Shown piece after piece: positions 42,962 to 51,710 of a DNA stretch of 64,000 bases; the first letter of the stretch is position 1; the number at the start of each line of letters is the position of its first letter. The notes under the pieces are model-generated. The model did no database searches. It was not told where the DNA came from and worked only from the letters and a program-made list of their open reading frames with translations. The translations under genes and the position numbers were made by a program. Origin of the DNA: Oligoflexus tunisiensis (GTDB lineage Bacteria > Bdellovibrionota_B > Oligoflexia > Oligoflexales > Oligoflexaceae); the NCBI RefSeq assembly GCF_001748245.1, contig NZ_BDFO01000001.1:1659345-1723344 (forward strand), in the 5' to 3' direction.

Positions 42962-43489
42962 TTCGCCCAGAAAACTCTCCGGCCGATGAAAATCCGGCTT
43001 GTCCCCCGCATGATGCAAAGCCCAGTATTGTTTTTCCCCGCTCTTGAAATGCAAAACCGCCGTCAATCCATAACGCAGTTCGTGCCGGTCCGTGGTGAAG
43101 GCCTGAGGCAGAGGAATTTTCACCTGCAAGAGCAGCTGATGGTCGTTGCGAATCCAAAGGAGAGGTTCCAGGGGCTGCAGCCTTTGCGCTTCGCCTGAAG
43201 GCTGACGATAGGATTGGAAATGATAGTAGGCCCAGTTCCCGCTGGGACTGAAATTCCATTCCTCATAAGCCGGCTGCCCGGCCTCCTGCAAAAAGATTTC
43301 GAGGCAGGTCGTGGTCCAGAGTTCATCGCGGAACTGCGGATTGACCACTATCATGGGCAGCGCGAGGTCATCAATCGGCCCCTGCACGCGATAGCGAAGC
43401 TCCAGGACGTCCGCCCGGAAGTCGAGATCGCAGAGAATTTTGAAGGCGGCCGCGGCCGGTGTGGGGGCAAAAGGTTGAAGTTGTTCCAT
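42947..43489 (-). CDS. DOMON-like domain protein
   Basis: The 180-residue protein resembles the DOMON-like family. Its markers are ELWTTTCLEIFLQE, EEWNFSPSGNWAYYHF and KPDFHRPESFL near the end. These are beta-sandwich domains related to cytochrome/sugar-binding modules. There is no signal peptide, so it is cytoplasmic. AGGA precedes the ATG. It follows the glyoxalase gene by 24 bases in the same direction and probably shares its transcript. Ligand unknown. Confidence 0.8.
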   Translation of the reverse strand: MEQLQPFAPTPAAAAFKILCDLDFRADVLELRYRVQGPIDDLALPMIVVNPQFRDELWTTTCLEIFLQEAGQPAYEEWNFSPSGNWAYYHFQSYRQPSGEAQRLQPLEPLLWIRNDHQLLLQVKIPLPQAFTTDRHELRYGLTAVLHFKSGEKQYWALHHAGDKPDFHRPESFLGEGRPN

Positions 43490-43513
43490 GCAGGTCCTTT
43501 CCTGAAGCGCGAT

Positions 43514-43933
43514 TTACCAGCTTCCCGTGTTCGGCATCGACGCCCAGGGCTCAGCCGGAGCCAGGGCCGGACCTTTCTGAAGCAATTCGATCGAGATGCC
43601 ATCGGGCGACTTGACGAAAGCCATGCGCCCATCACGAGGCGGACGCAGGATGGTGACTCCCCCGGCCTGCAAACGGTGGCAGATCTCGTGGATATCATCT
43701 ACCTCATAGGCGAGATGTCCAAAATTCCGCGCGTTGCCATAGGAATCGGGCACATCCCAATTATAGGTCAATTCCACTTCCGGTTCACCCGGTGCGGTGG
43801 CAAGAAAAATCAAGGTGAAGCGACCTTCCGGCGATTCCTTGCGCCGTGTTTCCAAAAGGCCCAGGAGCTTGCAGAAGAAATGCAGCGATTCGTCCACATC
43901 GCGAATGCGCAGCATGCTGTGAAGATACTTCAT
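43514..43933 (-). CDS. gloA: lactoylglutathione lyase (glyoxalase I)
   Basis: The 139-residue protein is a single-domain glyoxalase I. The metal-ligand set can be seen in [13 protein letters not shown], in the strand [10 protein letters not shown], in [11 protein letters not shown] and in [10 protein letters not shown]. It converts the methylglyoxal-glutathione hemithioacetal to lactoylglutathione. GGAGA precedes the ATG. It heads a two-gene unit with the DOMON-like gene. Confidence 0.92.
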   Translation of the reverse strand: MKYLHSMLRIRDVDESLHFFCKLLGLLETRRKESPEGRFTLIFLATAPGEPEVELTYNWDVPDSYGNARNFGHLAYEVDDIHEICHRLQAGGVTILRPPRDGRMAFVKSPDGISIELLQKGPALAPAEPWASMPNTGSW

Positions 43934-44241
43934 GGCTGTCTCCGTTCACGGCATTGGGTTGCGTTGATACCTGGGGTTGTCGGGAGGGGAGATCAGGCAG
44001 AAGCCACCTCGTGCGACAAGGCTCTTTCCCTTGTAACAAAAACCGAGGCGGTCGTGAAAGAAAAAACCCCGTTCACGCAGACGTCAAACGCCAGGGCCGG
44101 TCGTTTTTCATGCGTGATACGCTGGTCTGGGCAAACGGGGTTATCGCAGTGAGTGCAGGGCCAGAGGCTGCAGTGACAGCCGCTGATACTGAACTCTCTT
44201 CATGGTAACACCATGCCTCTCAAACCGCAGCTGTCTCTGGG
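43934..44241. other. 308-base intergenic region with a long-range inverted repeat
   Basis: No gene is supported between the glyoxalase start and the mtaB stop. AACCCCGTT at 44065-44073 is complementary to AACGGGGTT at 44134-44142, enclosing 60 bases. It might be a structured leader or a small RNA but lacks other evidence. The gloA promoter should lie here. Confidence 0.4.
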
Positions 44242-45597
44242 TCACGACAAAATCTTGCCAAGCAGCCGCTGATTTTCCACAAAACCTTTCAGGTGAACTC
44301 TTTGGATCACACCGGCTTCCGCGATCGCGTGACTGGGGGCGCAGACTTCCAGATAATTTGTGCTCTTGCCGAGCCGGCGTCCCTGGCTGTCCACATCGTT
44401 TTCCCAGAGGACTTCCGTCTCCTGACCAATAAAGCGCCGCGTGTAGTCATGCTTCAAGCGATCGGACAGCTCGCGCAGCAGGCGGGCCCGTTCCTTGACC
44501 ACCTCCGGCGCCAGGTGGCCGGGCATTTTTTCCGCCGCGGTATTGGGGCGTTTGGAATAGGGGAACACGTGCAAATAGTTCAGACCTGTGCGTTCGATGA
44601 ACTCAAGCGTGGCGGCAAAGTCCTGGTCGGTTTCACTCGGAAAACCGGGAATCACGTCCGCACCAAAGTTGGCGTTGGGAAAATAGCTGCGCGCCATCGC
44701 CACGTTTTCCGCATACTGGCGGCTGTCATAGGTTCTTCTCATCAACTTCAGAATACGATCATGACCCGATTGGAGGGGCAGGTGAAAGTGGTCGCAGAAG
44801 ATGTCAGGTCTTTGGCTCAGCGCCTTCAAAAGATCCTCGGTCAGCTCCCGTGGTTCCAGCGACGAGATGCGGATGCGCACCATATCGGGCCAGCTGAGCA
44901 GTTCCCGAATTAACGCCACGAAGCCATCGTCCTGGCCGATGTCAACGCCATAGTCACCGATATGAATGCCGGTGAAAACGATTTCTTTCACACCGAGGTC
45001 GATGAGACGGCGCACTTCACGGGTGACTTCCGCCGGGGCCACGCTGCGGGATGCGCCGCGGGCATAAGGGATCAGGCAGTACGTGCAGAACCCATTGCAG
45101 CCGTCCTGGATTTTGAGGAAGGCGCGGGTCTGCGTGGAGTCGGCTTCCAGCATGGTCAGCGAGGATTTGAAATGCCCCTGACGATTGCCGCTCACAGCCT
45201 TGACGTGAGAAGGCAGTTTGGTGCTGACCGGCGCGGCCAGGCCCTGGGCCTTGCGATCGGCGAAAGCATGCGTGGCCTCCACGATCAGATCCTTGGTCTG
45301 GTTGGGAAAGACGAGATCAACCTCGTCCATCTCGACCAGCCTTTGCGAATCAGTCTGGGCATAGCAGCCGGTGGCCACGACGATGGTCTCGGGGTTTTCG
45401 CGACGGAACTTGCGCAAAAGGTAGCGTGCTTCCTTGTCCGCGTTGTCGGTCACGCTGCAGGTATTCAGGACAGAAACCGTGGCCGCAGACGGATCATCGA
45501 CCAGGTCATAGCCGAGCGCCTTGAATTGATTTTCAATCGCATGGCTGTCGTAACTGTTCACCTTGCAGCCCAAAGTTTTTACGTACACGGTTGGCAT
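44242..45597 (-). CDS. mtaB: tRNA t6A37 methylthiotransferase MtaB
   Basis: This 451-residue radical-SAM enzyme adds a methylthio group to t6A37 in tRNA. It has the N-terminal MTTase domain (VKTLGCKVNSYD, CSVTDNADKEARYLLRKF, ATGCYAQT) with three cysteines for the auxiliary cluster. The SAM-cluster motif is CNGFCTYCLIPYARG, and a TRAM-like end follows. The phrase TLGCKVNSYDS and length separate it from RimO and MiaB. The ATG at 45597 (MPTVYVK) follows AAGGAAAG by 6 bases. Confidence 0.93.
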   Translation of the reverse strand: MPTVYVKTLGCKVNSYDSHAIENQFKALGYDLVDDPSAATVSVLNTCSVTDNADKEARYLLRKFRRENPETIVVATGCYAQTDSQRLVEMDEVDLVFPNQTKDLIVEATHAFADRKAQGLAAPVSTKLPSHVKAVSGNRQGHFKSSLTMLEADSTQTRAFLKIQDGCNGFCTYCLIPYARGASRSVAPAEVTREVRRLIDLGVKEIVFTGIHIGDYGVDIGQDDGFVALIRELLSWPDMVRIRISSLEPRELTEDLLKALSQRPDIFCDHFHLPLQSGHDRILKLMRRTYDSRQYAENVAMARSYFPNANFGADVIPGFPSETDQDFAATLEFIERTGLNYLHVFPYSKRPNTAAEKMPGHLAPEVVKERARLLRELSDRLKHDYTRRFIGQETEVLWENDVDSQGRRLGKSTNYLEVCAPSHAIAEAGVIQRVHLKGFVENQRLLGKILS

Positions 45598-45812
45598 AGC
45601 GCGCTTTCCTTGATCATCCACTGAACGTCATTACACGCGCAAGATTTACGGAATTCGAGCCAGGAAGGCAAGATAAGACTTTGAGAAGGGAATTCGATGC
45701 TTTATATGTGGCAGCTTCAAGCCTTGGGCTGATGACGGGCGGGATCGTGATGGGGTAGAATGAAACCTCACATATCCCGTACCATGGGGAGTAAGTGCGC
45801 AGTGAGGTGCCA

Positions 45813-47816
45813 ATGCTCGCGAACTACGGCTTCTTTTTGATCTTTCTCTGTTTCCTTTGCAGTGTCTACGGGTTTGCATCAGCCATATTGGCTGCTTACT
45901 GGCGGCACAAACGGCTCTATCTCTCCTCCAAACTGGCCATGACGGTCACCTGTGCCGCAGCGTTGAGCGCCGCGGGACTTTTGATCTACGCCTTCTATCA
46001 CCGGGATTACTCGGTGGCGTATGTGTTCAAGAACTCGAGTAACGACCTGCCCGCGTTTTACACGTTGACCGCGTTCTGGTCCTCGCTGGAAGGCTCCCAT
46101 ACGCTGTGGACGTCGCTGCTGGCTATCATGGGCACGATCGCTGTCTGGACCAGTTCCAAGGACAACGAACATATCATGCCTTACGTGTCGGCGTCGCTGC
46201 AGGCGGTGCTGGCCTGGATGTTCTATCTGGCCATCACGCATTCCGATCCCTTCGTTGGCAACCTGCCGGCGCCCCCCAACGGTCGCGGCATGAATGAGCT
46301 TCTGCAAAACTATTACATGGCCATTCACCCGCCGACGCTTTTCGTCGGTTACACACTGCTGGGTGTGCCCTTCGCTTACTCCATCGCGGCTCTGTGTTAC
46401 GGTGATATCACCGAAGGCTGGCTGAAAACCGTGCGGCGCTGGACTTTGGCGGCCTTCTGTTTCCTCACCGCGGGTATCGCTCTGGGTGGACGCTGGGCCT
46501 ATGTGGAACTCGGCTGGGCAGGTTACTGGGCGTGGGATCCGGTGGAAAACTCGAGCTTTATGCCCTGGCTTCTGGGGACTGCGCTGCTCCACTCGCTGCT
46601 GGTTCAGGAAAAGCTGGGTCACTTGAAAAGGCTGAGCATCGTTCTGGGCATCGGCGCCTTCTTTATGAGCTATGTGGGAACCTTCCTCACGCGCTCGGGT
46701 GTGGTGTCCTCGGTGCACTCCTTCGCGGAATCCCCGATCGGTCCCAACTATCTTTATTTTCTGGCCAGTACGATCATTATCTCGTCCGGAATTTATGCGT
46801 TCCGCGCGCCCTCCATCCTCCCATCTGACACGGAAAAGGTGTGGGGCGTGTCCAAGGAATCCGCTCTGGTCATAACCCAATTCCTGCTGCTCTCATTCGC
46901 TGCGATTATTTTCATCGGCACCATGTTTCCGATCGTGTCGGAAGCCATCACCGGTCAAAGGATTTCGGTGCAGGCGCCTTACTTCAATATGTTTGCTCCC
47001 TGGGTGGGCCTGGGCTTGATTCTTGGTATCGCGATCGGCAACCTTATGCGCTATCAGTCCGATAAGATCCCGAACGGCAAGAAAATTGTCATGGGCGCGA
47101 TCATCTTCGCCATACCGGTCACCATGTTTCTGATTTACATGGGCGATGTGATGGCCACGCGCAAGACCTCGTCGCTGATTGCGCAGTTGGTTGGTCTTTA
47201 TCTGGCCTCGTGGACTATCGGCTGTCTCTGCGGTGACCTCTACTTCCGCTTGAAGGACCTGCGCTTCAAGTATGGCCTCTTCTTCCAGCGCAACCTCGCC
47301 TACTTCGGCGGCTGGGTCGCCCACGTTGGTATGATGGTGGCCATCATCGGTTTCCTCGGCAACTACCGCGGGCTGGAGGAACGCGTCACGGTGCACGCGG
47401 GCGAAAACTTCTCGCTCTTCGGCTACCGCTTCGAGTTTGGACAGGAAGGGATTCTGGTGAAGCAGGTGGAGAACGCCACGAACTATGAAGCCCACCTCAA
47501 GATTTTCCGGGAGAAGGATGGCGTCATGATCGAGGACGCTCATCCGGCGCAAAGCCGCTATCCGACCAAGGATCAGACGTTCAATGAAATCGCCATCACG
47601 GGCAATATCTGGCATGATCTTTACGTGGTGCTGGTCGACTTTGATAAGGTCACGGGCAAACGCGTCACCTTCCAGGTGAACCTGAATCCGACGGTGCGCT
47701 TTGTCTGGCTGGCGATCGTGCTGATGGTTCTGGGAGGTTTGATCGCCATGTTTGACAAATATCGCGGCAATCGCAGTCGTGATGTGGTGGCTGGTGCCTG
47801 GGAGGTCAATGGATGA
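45813..47816 (+). CDS. ccmF: cytochrome c heme lyase CcmF
   Basis: This 667-residue multispanning inner-membrane protein receives heme from CcmE and attaches it to apocytochrome c. The WWD-type heme handling motif is GYWAWDPVENSSFMPWL, and many spans with conserved histidines (AIHPPTLFVGYT) match CcmF. The ATG at 45813 is preceded by GAGG; a GTG at 45795 would add six residues and cannot be excluded. It is the first of five overlapping genes. CcmA-E and CcmG are not in the window. Confidence 0.94.
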   Translation: MLANYGFFLIFLCFLCSVYGFASAILAAYWRHKRLYLSSKLAMTVTCAAALSAAGLLIYAFYHRDYSVAYVFKNSSNDLPAFYTLTAFWSSLEGSHTLWTSLLAIMGTIAVWTSSKDNEHIMPYVSASLQAVLAWMFYLAITHSDPFVGNLPAPPNGRGMNELLQNYYMAIHPPTLFVGYTLLGVPFAYSIAALCYGDITEGWLKTVRRWTLAAFCFLTAGIALGGRWAYVELGWAGYWAWDPVENSSFMPWLLGTALLHSLLVQEKLGHLKRLSIVLGIGAFFMSYVGTFLTRSGVVSSVHSFAESPIGPNYLYFLASTIIISSGIYAFRAPSILPSDTEKVWGVSKESALVITQFLLLSFAAIIFIGTMFPIVSEAITGQRISVQAPYFNMFAPWVGLGLILGIAIGNLMRYQSDKIPNGKKIVMGAIIFAIPVTMFLIYMGDVMATRKTSSLIAQLVGLYLASWTIGCLCGDLYFRLKDLRFKYGLFFQRNLAYFGGWVAHVGMMVAIIGFLGNYRGLEERVTVHAGENFSLFGYRFEFGQEGILVKQVENATNYEAHLKIFREKDGVMIEDAHPAQSRYPTKDQTFNEIAITGNIWHDLYVVLVDFDKVTGKRVTFQVNLNPTVRFVWLAIVLMVLGGLIAMFDKYRGNRSRDVVAGAWEVNG

Positions 47817-48370
47817 GACAGTTTCGTTTGGCGCTGGCCGCCGGTCTTCTGGCGTTCGCATCCACCATGGCCCTGGCTCAGGCACCGGAAACGGCTCCAG
47901 GCATGCCGCCTGCGCCTGCCGCCTCGGAAGCGGCTGAGAGCAACGAAGCCGGATACAGAGGGCTCCTGGGCTCCGACAAGGATAACGATGGCGAGTTCCG
48001 TGATATCGCCAAGGAGCTTCGCTGTCCCACCTGTACCGGTCTGAGTGTTCTGGATTCAGACGCCAGCTTTTCGGTACAGATCAAGGATCAGGTGCATGAG
48101 CAGATGAAGCTCGGCAAATCCAAGGACGATATCATCAAATACTTCGTGGACCGCTATGGACCCTGGATCATGCGGGAACCGCCCAAGGAAGGTTTCAACC
48201 TTCTGGCCTGGGCCCTGCCGATTGGTCTTTTGATCGGTGGCCCGATTTTGATCTGGCTCCTGGTCTGGCGCCGCCGGGTGCAGTTCAATGCCCACGGGGT
48301 CCGCAGTACGGAAGCTCTGATCAAGGAAATGCATGATCGGCTGCAGCTCATGAAGGAGAAGAAAGGATGA
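47813..48370 (+). CDS. ccmH: cytochrome c maturation protein CcmH (CcmL type)
   Basis: The 185-residue membrane protein has a signal or anchor sequence, then the redox motif LRCPTC (Cys71 and Cys74), which reduces apocytochrome thiols for heme attachment. It then has IKYFVDRYGPWIMREPP and a C-terminal span, typical of CcmH/CcmL. An insert before the motif (residues about 25-60) is Ala/Pro-rich and acidic. It overlaps ccmF by 4 bases (ATGA) and its own stop overlaps the next start. Confidence 0.93.
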   Translation: MRQFRLALAAGLLAFASTMALAQAPETAPGMPPAPAASEAAESNEAGYRGLLGSDKDNDGEFRDIAKELRCPTCTGLSVLDSDASFSVQIKDQVHEQMKLGKSKDDIIKYFVDRYGPWIMREPPKEGFNLLAWALPIGLLIGGPILIWLLVWRRRVQFNAHGVRSTEALIKEMHDRLQLMKEKKG

Positions 48371-48699
48371 TGATTGTCTTTGCGGCTTCCATATCCGTGC
48401 TCGCGGTGCTGATCATTCTTTCGCCTTTCTTTTTTGGCAAGGGCGGGCAGTTGCAGGCCGCGGCCTCCATCAATTCTCTGGATAAGCTTGAAGCGGTCAA
48501 GGAAAGCATCCTGAAGCGCTTTTTGGAAGATGAACGCGCCTTTGAAGAAAAAAGGATCTCGAAGATGGCTTGGGAACAACGGCGGCAGTATCTGAGCAAC
48601 CGCTATATCGATGCGGCCCGCCGATTGGATTACCTGCAGAATTTGGCCAAGGAACAGGCCGCTGCCACAAGCCAGGGAAAGGGATCCACGCATGGTTAA
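48367..48699 (+). CDS. CcmI N-terminal-like membrane protein
   Basis: The 110-residue product has one N-terminal span (about 1-22) and then a helical region that ends at a Lys/Gly-rich tail. This corresponds to the first membrane segment and helical hairpin of CcmI/CycH, without its TPR domain. It overlaps ccmH (ATGATG) and the next gene. A CcmI C-terminal-like domain is encoded separately at 52410. It might recruit apocytochrome c with that partner. Confidence 0.6.
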   Translation: MMIVFAASISVLAVLIILSPFFFGKGGQLQAAASINSLDKLEAVKESILKRFLEDERAFEEKRISKMAWEQRRQYLSNRYIDAARRLDYLQNLAKEQAAATSQGKGSTHG

Positions 48700-49354
48700 A
48701 CTGAAATTCGTATTCGCGACGCTGCTGCTGGCTTTTTCCATGCAGGCCGCGGCCGCGGCTCAGGTCAGCAACAAACACATCTTCGTCCTTTATCCCGGCG
48801 TCGACTCAGTGTTTGGCAGTTATATCTTTATGGTTCAAAACCCAGGTGAGCAGCCGGAACGCTTGAGCTTCCCCGTGATGCTGCCGACCGAGACCATCGA
48901 CTTTCAGGCCCAGGAAGGTCTGGCCCCGAACGAATTGAACCTGGGAGCCGACGGCGGTCTCACGATCGACAAGACCTTCCCGCCTGGGGACACCTTGATT
49001 ACGATCGGCTTCAAGGTTCCGGCCAACCTCGGCACGGGGAACATGACGATCAAGGCCGGCGAAGCCTTCGAGTCGCTCGGCATGTTTGTGTTTGAAGGCC
49101 AATTCCAGATCACCGGACCGAATCTTGATATTCGGCGGAACGTGGATTTCTCGGGTCGGACCTATGATACCTATACCCTCATGAAGGGTGAAGCCGGACA
49201 GACCTATCAGCTGGGGCTTCAGGGCATACCCGAAGGTCGTGGCCGGCTCTGGATCATCGGCTGGGTGGCTGGCTTGGCGCTGCTTGTGATTGCTGTGGCT
49301 CTGGCCTGGTTCTCCCGACCGAAAATTCCACAAGGGGCGGAAGACGCAATTTGA
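48692..49354 (+). CDS. ccm-linked secreted/membrane-anchored beta protein
   Basis: The 220-residue protein has a signal peptide (1 to about 21). Its extracytoplasmic beta-rich domain has strands such as FMVQNPGEQPERLSFPV and ITIGFKVPANLG. A C-terminal span (about 192-212) is followed by a short basic tail. It resembles no family I recognise with confidence. Its start overlaps the CcmI-like gene by 8 bases and its stop overlaps the next gene, so it is firmly part of the ccm operon. A periplasmic heme or apocytochrome accessory role is an inference. Confidence 0.75.
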   Translation: MVKLKFVFATLLLAFSMQAAAAAQVSNKHIFVLYPGVDSVFGSYIFMVQNPGEQPERLSFPVMLPTETIDFQAQEGLAPNELNLGADGGLTIDKTFPPGDTLITIGFKVPANLGTGNMTIKAGEAFESLGMFVFEGQFQITGPNLDIRRNVDFSGRTYDTYTLMKGEAGQTYQLGLQGIPEGRGRLWIIGWVAGLALLVIAVALAWFSRPKIPQGAEDAI

Positions 49355-49617
49355 AAAAGATTCTGATCCAAGGCGTAGTGCTGGCCGCCCTGATTGTTTT
49401 TTTCTTCAAGGGTGGCATGAGGCTCCTGCTGCTCGGCTGGCGCCTCATCGTGCCTGTTGTCCTGGTGACGATCGCCTATTTTGCCGTGCGGCACGTGATG
49501 CAGAAGAAAAAGGTCGGTTCCAGGCCCGATGCGGATTCCCTGGGCAGCGGGCAGCCGATCACGATCTGCCCTCACTGCCATAAACCCAAAGGTTCCTGTC
49601 CCAAGTGCCAGGCCTGA
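49351..49617 (+). CDS. small membrane protein with zinc-ribbon tail
   Basis: The 88-residue protein has two membrane spans (about 5-25 and 30-48) and a soluble C-terminal tail. The tail ends in a CPHCHKPKGSCPKC zinc ribbon. It starts at a TTG overlapping the stop of the preceding gene (TTGA), which indicates coupling. The last gene of the ccm operon, it may be a metal- or redox-dependent accessory factor. The role is unknown. Confidence 0.7.
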   Translation: MKKILIQGVVLAALIVFFFKGGMRLLLLGWRLIVPVVLVTIAYFAVRHVMQKKKVGSRPDADSLGSGQPITICPHCHKPKGSCPKCQA

Positions 49618-49618
49618 A

Positions 49619-50791
49619 TCAGGCACTGTTCTTGCGAATCCGGGTGCCAAGGCCCGGGTCCACCATGATGATCTTCCCCGCCGCCAGAGCCTTCTTCTCC
49701 AAAACATCGTAGCGAATCAGCGTTTTCTGAATATGCTTTTCAAAATTACGGAAAATGATGGGATCATAATCCGCGGCCGCATTGTGCATGATGCTCAGCG
49801 CTTCGCTGGCACTATAAGCTTCCTTGTAAACCCGTTTCATCAGCAGAGCGGAATACACATCGGCAATGGACACGATGCGCGCAAAGAGATGGATGCCGTG
49901 CTCATGTTCCTCCGCACGGCCTTTTCTGCCAAAGGGATAGCCGCGGCCGTTGAATTTTTCATGATGTTCAAGGGCTACACGGGCGACATTGCGGTCGATG
50001 ACCGAACCCTGCTCGATGGCGCGACAAATCTCTTCATAGCCCAGCGTGGTGTGCAGCTTCATCCTTTCGAATTCCTCGGGTGTGAACCGCCCAGGCTTGT
50101 TCAAAAGGGAATGCGGCACACAGGTTTTCCCGACATCATGATAAAGCCCGCTCTGGGTGATGATAACCGAGTCCTCACGGTTGCGCCCGAGCATGGTGCG
50201 GGCGATGACCCCGGACATCATGGCCACCGACGCGCTGTGATCATAAAGCGTGGGATCCGCCTGTACCATGCGGCTCAGAGTGCCAACCGCCACTTCACAT
50301 TCCATGAGGCTGCTCACCAGGATGCTGGCGGCTTCCCGTGCCTGGGCCGCCACCTGAGGGCTTAGGCCACCCCGTACCATCATCTGGCTGGCGCGGCTGA
50401 GATTCACGAAGGAACGAATCACCTGAGGGTCCAGCAAGGGATCCCGCCGCAGCAGCTGCTCGATCTTTTTTTCACGAACCTCATTGATCAAAGCCTCAAA
50501 GCGTTTGAAGTCCTTGGCTTCGACGCAGATATCGACGTTATCATATTCCCGATTGCGGGCCGCAATGATTTGATGGACGAGCTGATGGGAAAAGGATGCC
50601 GGTACGATGAATTCAATCATCTCGTCATCGACGCGGAAATAAATGGTGAAGCTGATGGCCTTCACTTCCAGAAGGTAGTGAAAGAGTTCCAGACTGATGC
50701 TTTGAAATTGATGGGCGGCCGCTTCGGACAGCTGGAAAATGCGGCAACGGGCTCGCGTCTCTTTCGAGATGATGTACCGCTTGATCTTCAT
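49619..50791 (-). CDS. HD-GYP domain protein (probable c-di-GMP phosphodiesterase)
   Basis: The 390-residue protein has an N-terminal domain of about 175 residues with no known family. An HD-GYP domain follows (about 180-390): YDHSASVAMMSG, H218-D219 in LYHDVGK, H276-H277 in ALEHHEKFNGRGYPFG (the GYP motif at 284-286) and ARIVSIADVYSAL. The metal ligands for a di-iron centre are present, so activity is likely. The ATG at 50791 is preceded by AAGGA; a longer frame would run through the terminator at 50945. It has a 191-base gap from the lipoprotein gene on its right, which reads the same way. Confidence 0.88.
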   Translation of the reverse strand: MKIKRYIISKETRARCRIFQLSEAAAHQFQSISLELFHYLLEVKAISFTIYFRVDDEMIEFIVPASFSHQLVHQIIAARNREYDNVDICVEAKDFKRFEALINEVREKKIEQLLRRDPLLDPQVIRSFVNLSRASQMMVRGGLSPQVAAQAREAASILVSSLMECEVAVGTLSRMVQADPTLYDHSASVAMMSGVIARTMLGRNREDSVIITQSGLYHDVGKTCVPHSLLNKPGRFTPEEFERMKLHTTLGYEEICRAIEQGSVIDRNVARVALEHHEKFNGRGYPFGRKGRAEEHEHGIHLFARIVSIADVYSALLMKRVYKEAYSASEALSIMHNAAADYDPIIFRNFEKHIQKTLIRYDVLEKKALAAGKIIMVDPGLGTRIRKNSA

Positions 50792-50944
50792 TGCAGTCGT
50801 CCTTGTGAGGAGTGACCTCATAAAGATCGGCTGCCATGGCCAACCCTGAAGCAGGAGCCCAGGGCGCCTCATTTCATTCATGGTTTCCGGAGTCTGGAAA
50901 AAAATGTTCGCAGGTAAATCTTGGGGGAAAAAGGCGGCGGACAT

Positions 50945-50972
50945 AAAAAAACCTCCCCAAAGGGAGGTTTTC
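50945..50972 (-). terminator. rho-independent terminator of the PGQN-repeat lipoprotein gene
   Basis: On the minus strand AAAACCTCCC pairs with GGGAGGTTTT (loop TTTG), followed by T residues, 10 bases after the lipoprotein stop. It also marks that HD-GYP transcription begins downstream. Confidence 0.85.
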
Positions 50973-50982
50973 AACTTGAAGC

Positions 50983-51492
50983 TTACTTATTCTGACCGGG
51001 ATCGTTCTGGCCCGGCTCGTCATCATGATCACAATCTTCATCGTGGTCATGGTCTTCATCACAGTCCTTGCCATCCTTGCCATCGTTCTGCCCAGGATTT
51101 TGACCCGGTTCATCGTTGGGGTTGGGGCAGTTCTTGCCGTTGTCATCGTTTTGTCCAGGATTCTGACCTGGTTCATCATCACAATGGGGCGGCGGAACAA
51201 CCGGACAGTCCTTGTCACCTTCCTCGCAATTAGGATTTGGTGTCGGGGTCGGGGTCGGGGTGGGCGTTGGTGTCGGGTCCACTGTGGGGCAATCCGTGGT
51301 ACCAGGGGTACACTTGTTCGGATCGATGGTCACGCAGGTCTCGCCGGGCTGGCAGACAACGGGTGGCTCAACAACAAGCTCAGAGTCCTTTTTGTCCTTT
51401 TTCTTGCCTTTGCCCATGAACTTGGCATTGTCACAGGCGCTGCCCAAAAAGATAAGGGTCAGCAGAAGGCTTGGGATCATTGGCTTACGCAT
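50983..51492 (-). CDS. lipoprotein with proline/PGQN low-complexity region
   Basis: The 169-residue product has lipobox LGSAC (Cys20), then CDNAKFMGKGKKKDKK, a Cys-bearing segment and a TP-repeat of six units (TPTPTPTPTPTP). Long repeats of (D)EPGQNPGQND and a His/Asp-rich stretch (CDEDHDHDEDCDHDDEP) follow. The latter could chelate metal. Ten cysteines in all are spread through the chain. It is presumably on the outer membrane. Next to it is a second lipoprotein of like design. Confidence 0.8.
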   Translation of the reverse strand: MRKPMIPSLLLTLIFLGSACDNAKFMGKGKKKDKKDSELVVEPPVVCQPGETCVTIDPNKCTPGTTDCPTVDPTPTPTPTPTPTPNPNCEEGDKDCPVVPPPHCDDEPGQNPGQNDDNGKNCPNPNDEPGQNPGQNDGKDGKDCDEDHDHDEDCDHDDEPGQNDPGQNK

Positions 51493-51710
51493 CTTAAAAA
51501 CCTCACAGGGTCGATAGTGATTGGGTTCTGCGCGAAGACGTCTTTTGGACGTGTCGTTCTTCTAGCACAAAATCCAGGCAAGTCAAGCAATTTTGACTAT
51601 CTTAAGGAGGGCGGAAACCCGGCCAGCGCAGCGTTTTGCGCTTCATGCCGGTCCAGGACCGCGCCATCAGTCAACTGCCGGGGCAGGGCCCCGACAGGGA
51701 TGACTCTCAT

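Noticed and set aside
44065..44142. AACCCCGTT/AACGGGGTT inverted repeat considered as a riboswitch or small RNA.
   Set aside because: The 60-base loop has no known riboswitch motif, and a 9-bp pairing can arise by chance in such a region; kept only as a note on the intergenic entry.
45879..46880. Long minus-strand frames opposite ccmF (also 46893-47885).
   Set aside because: They are Arg/Gln/His/Asp-rich without any domain, and ccmF on the plus strand has all its family features.
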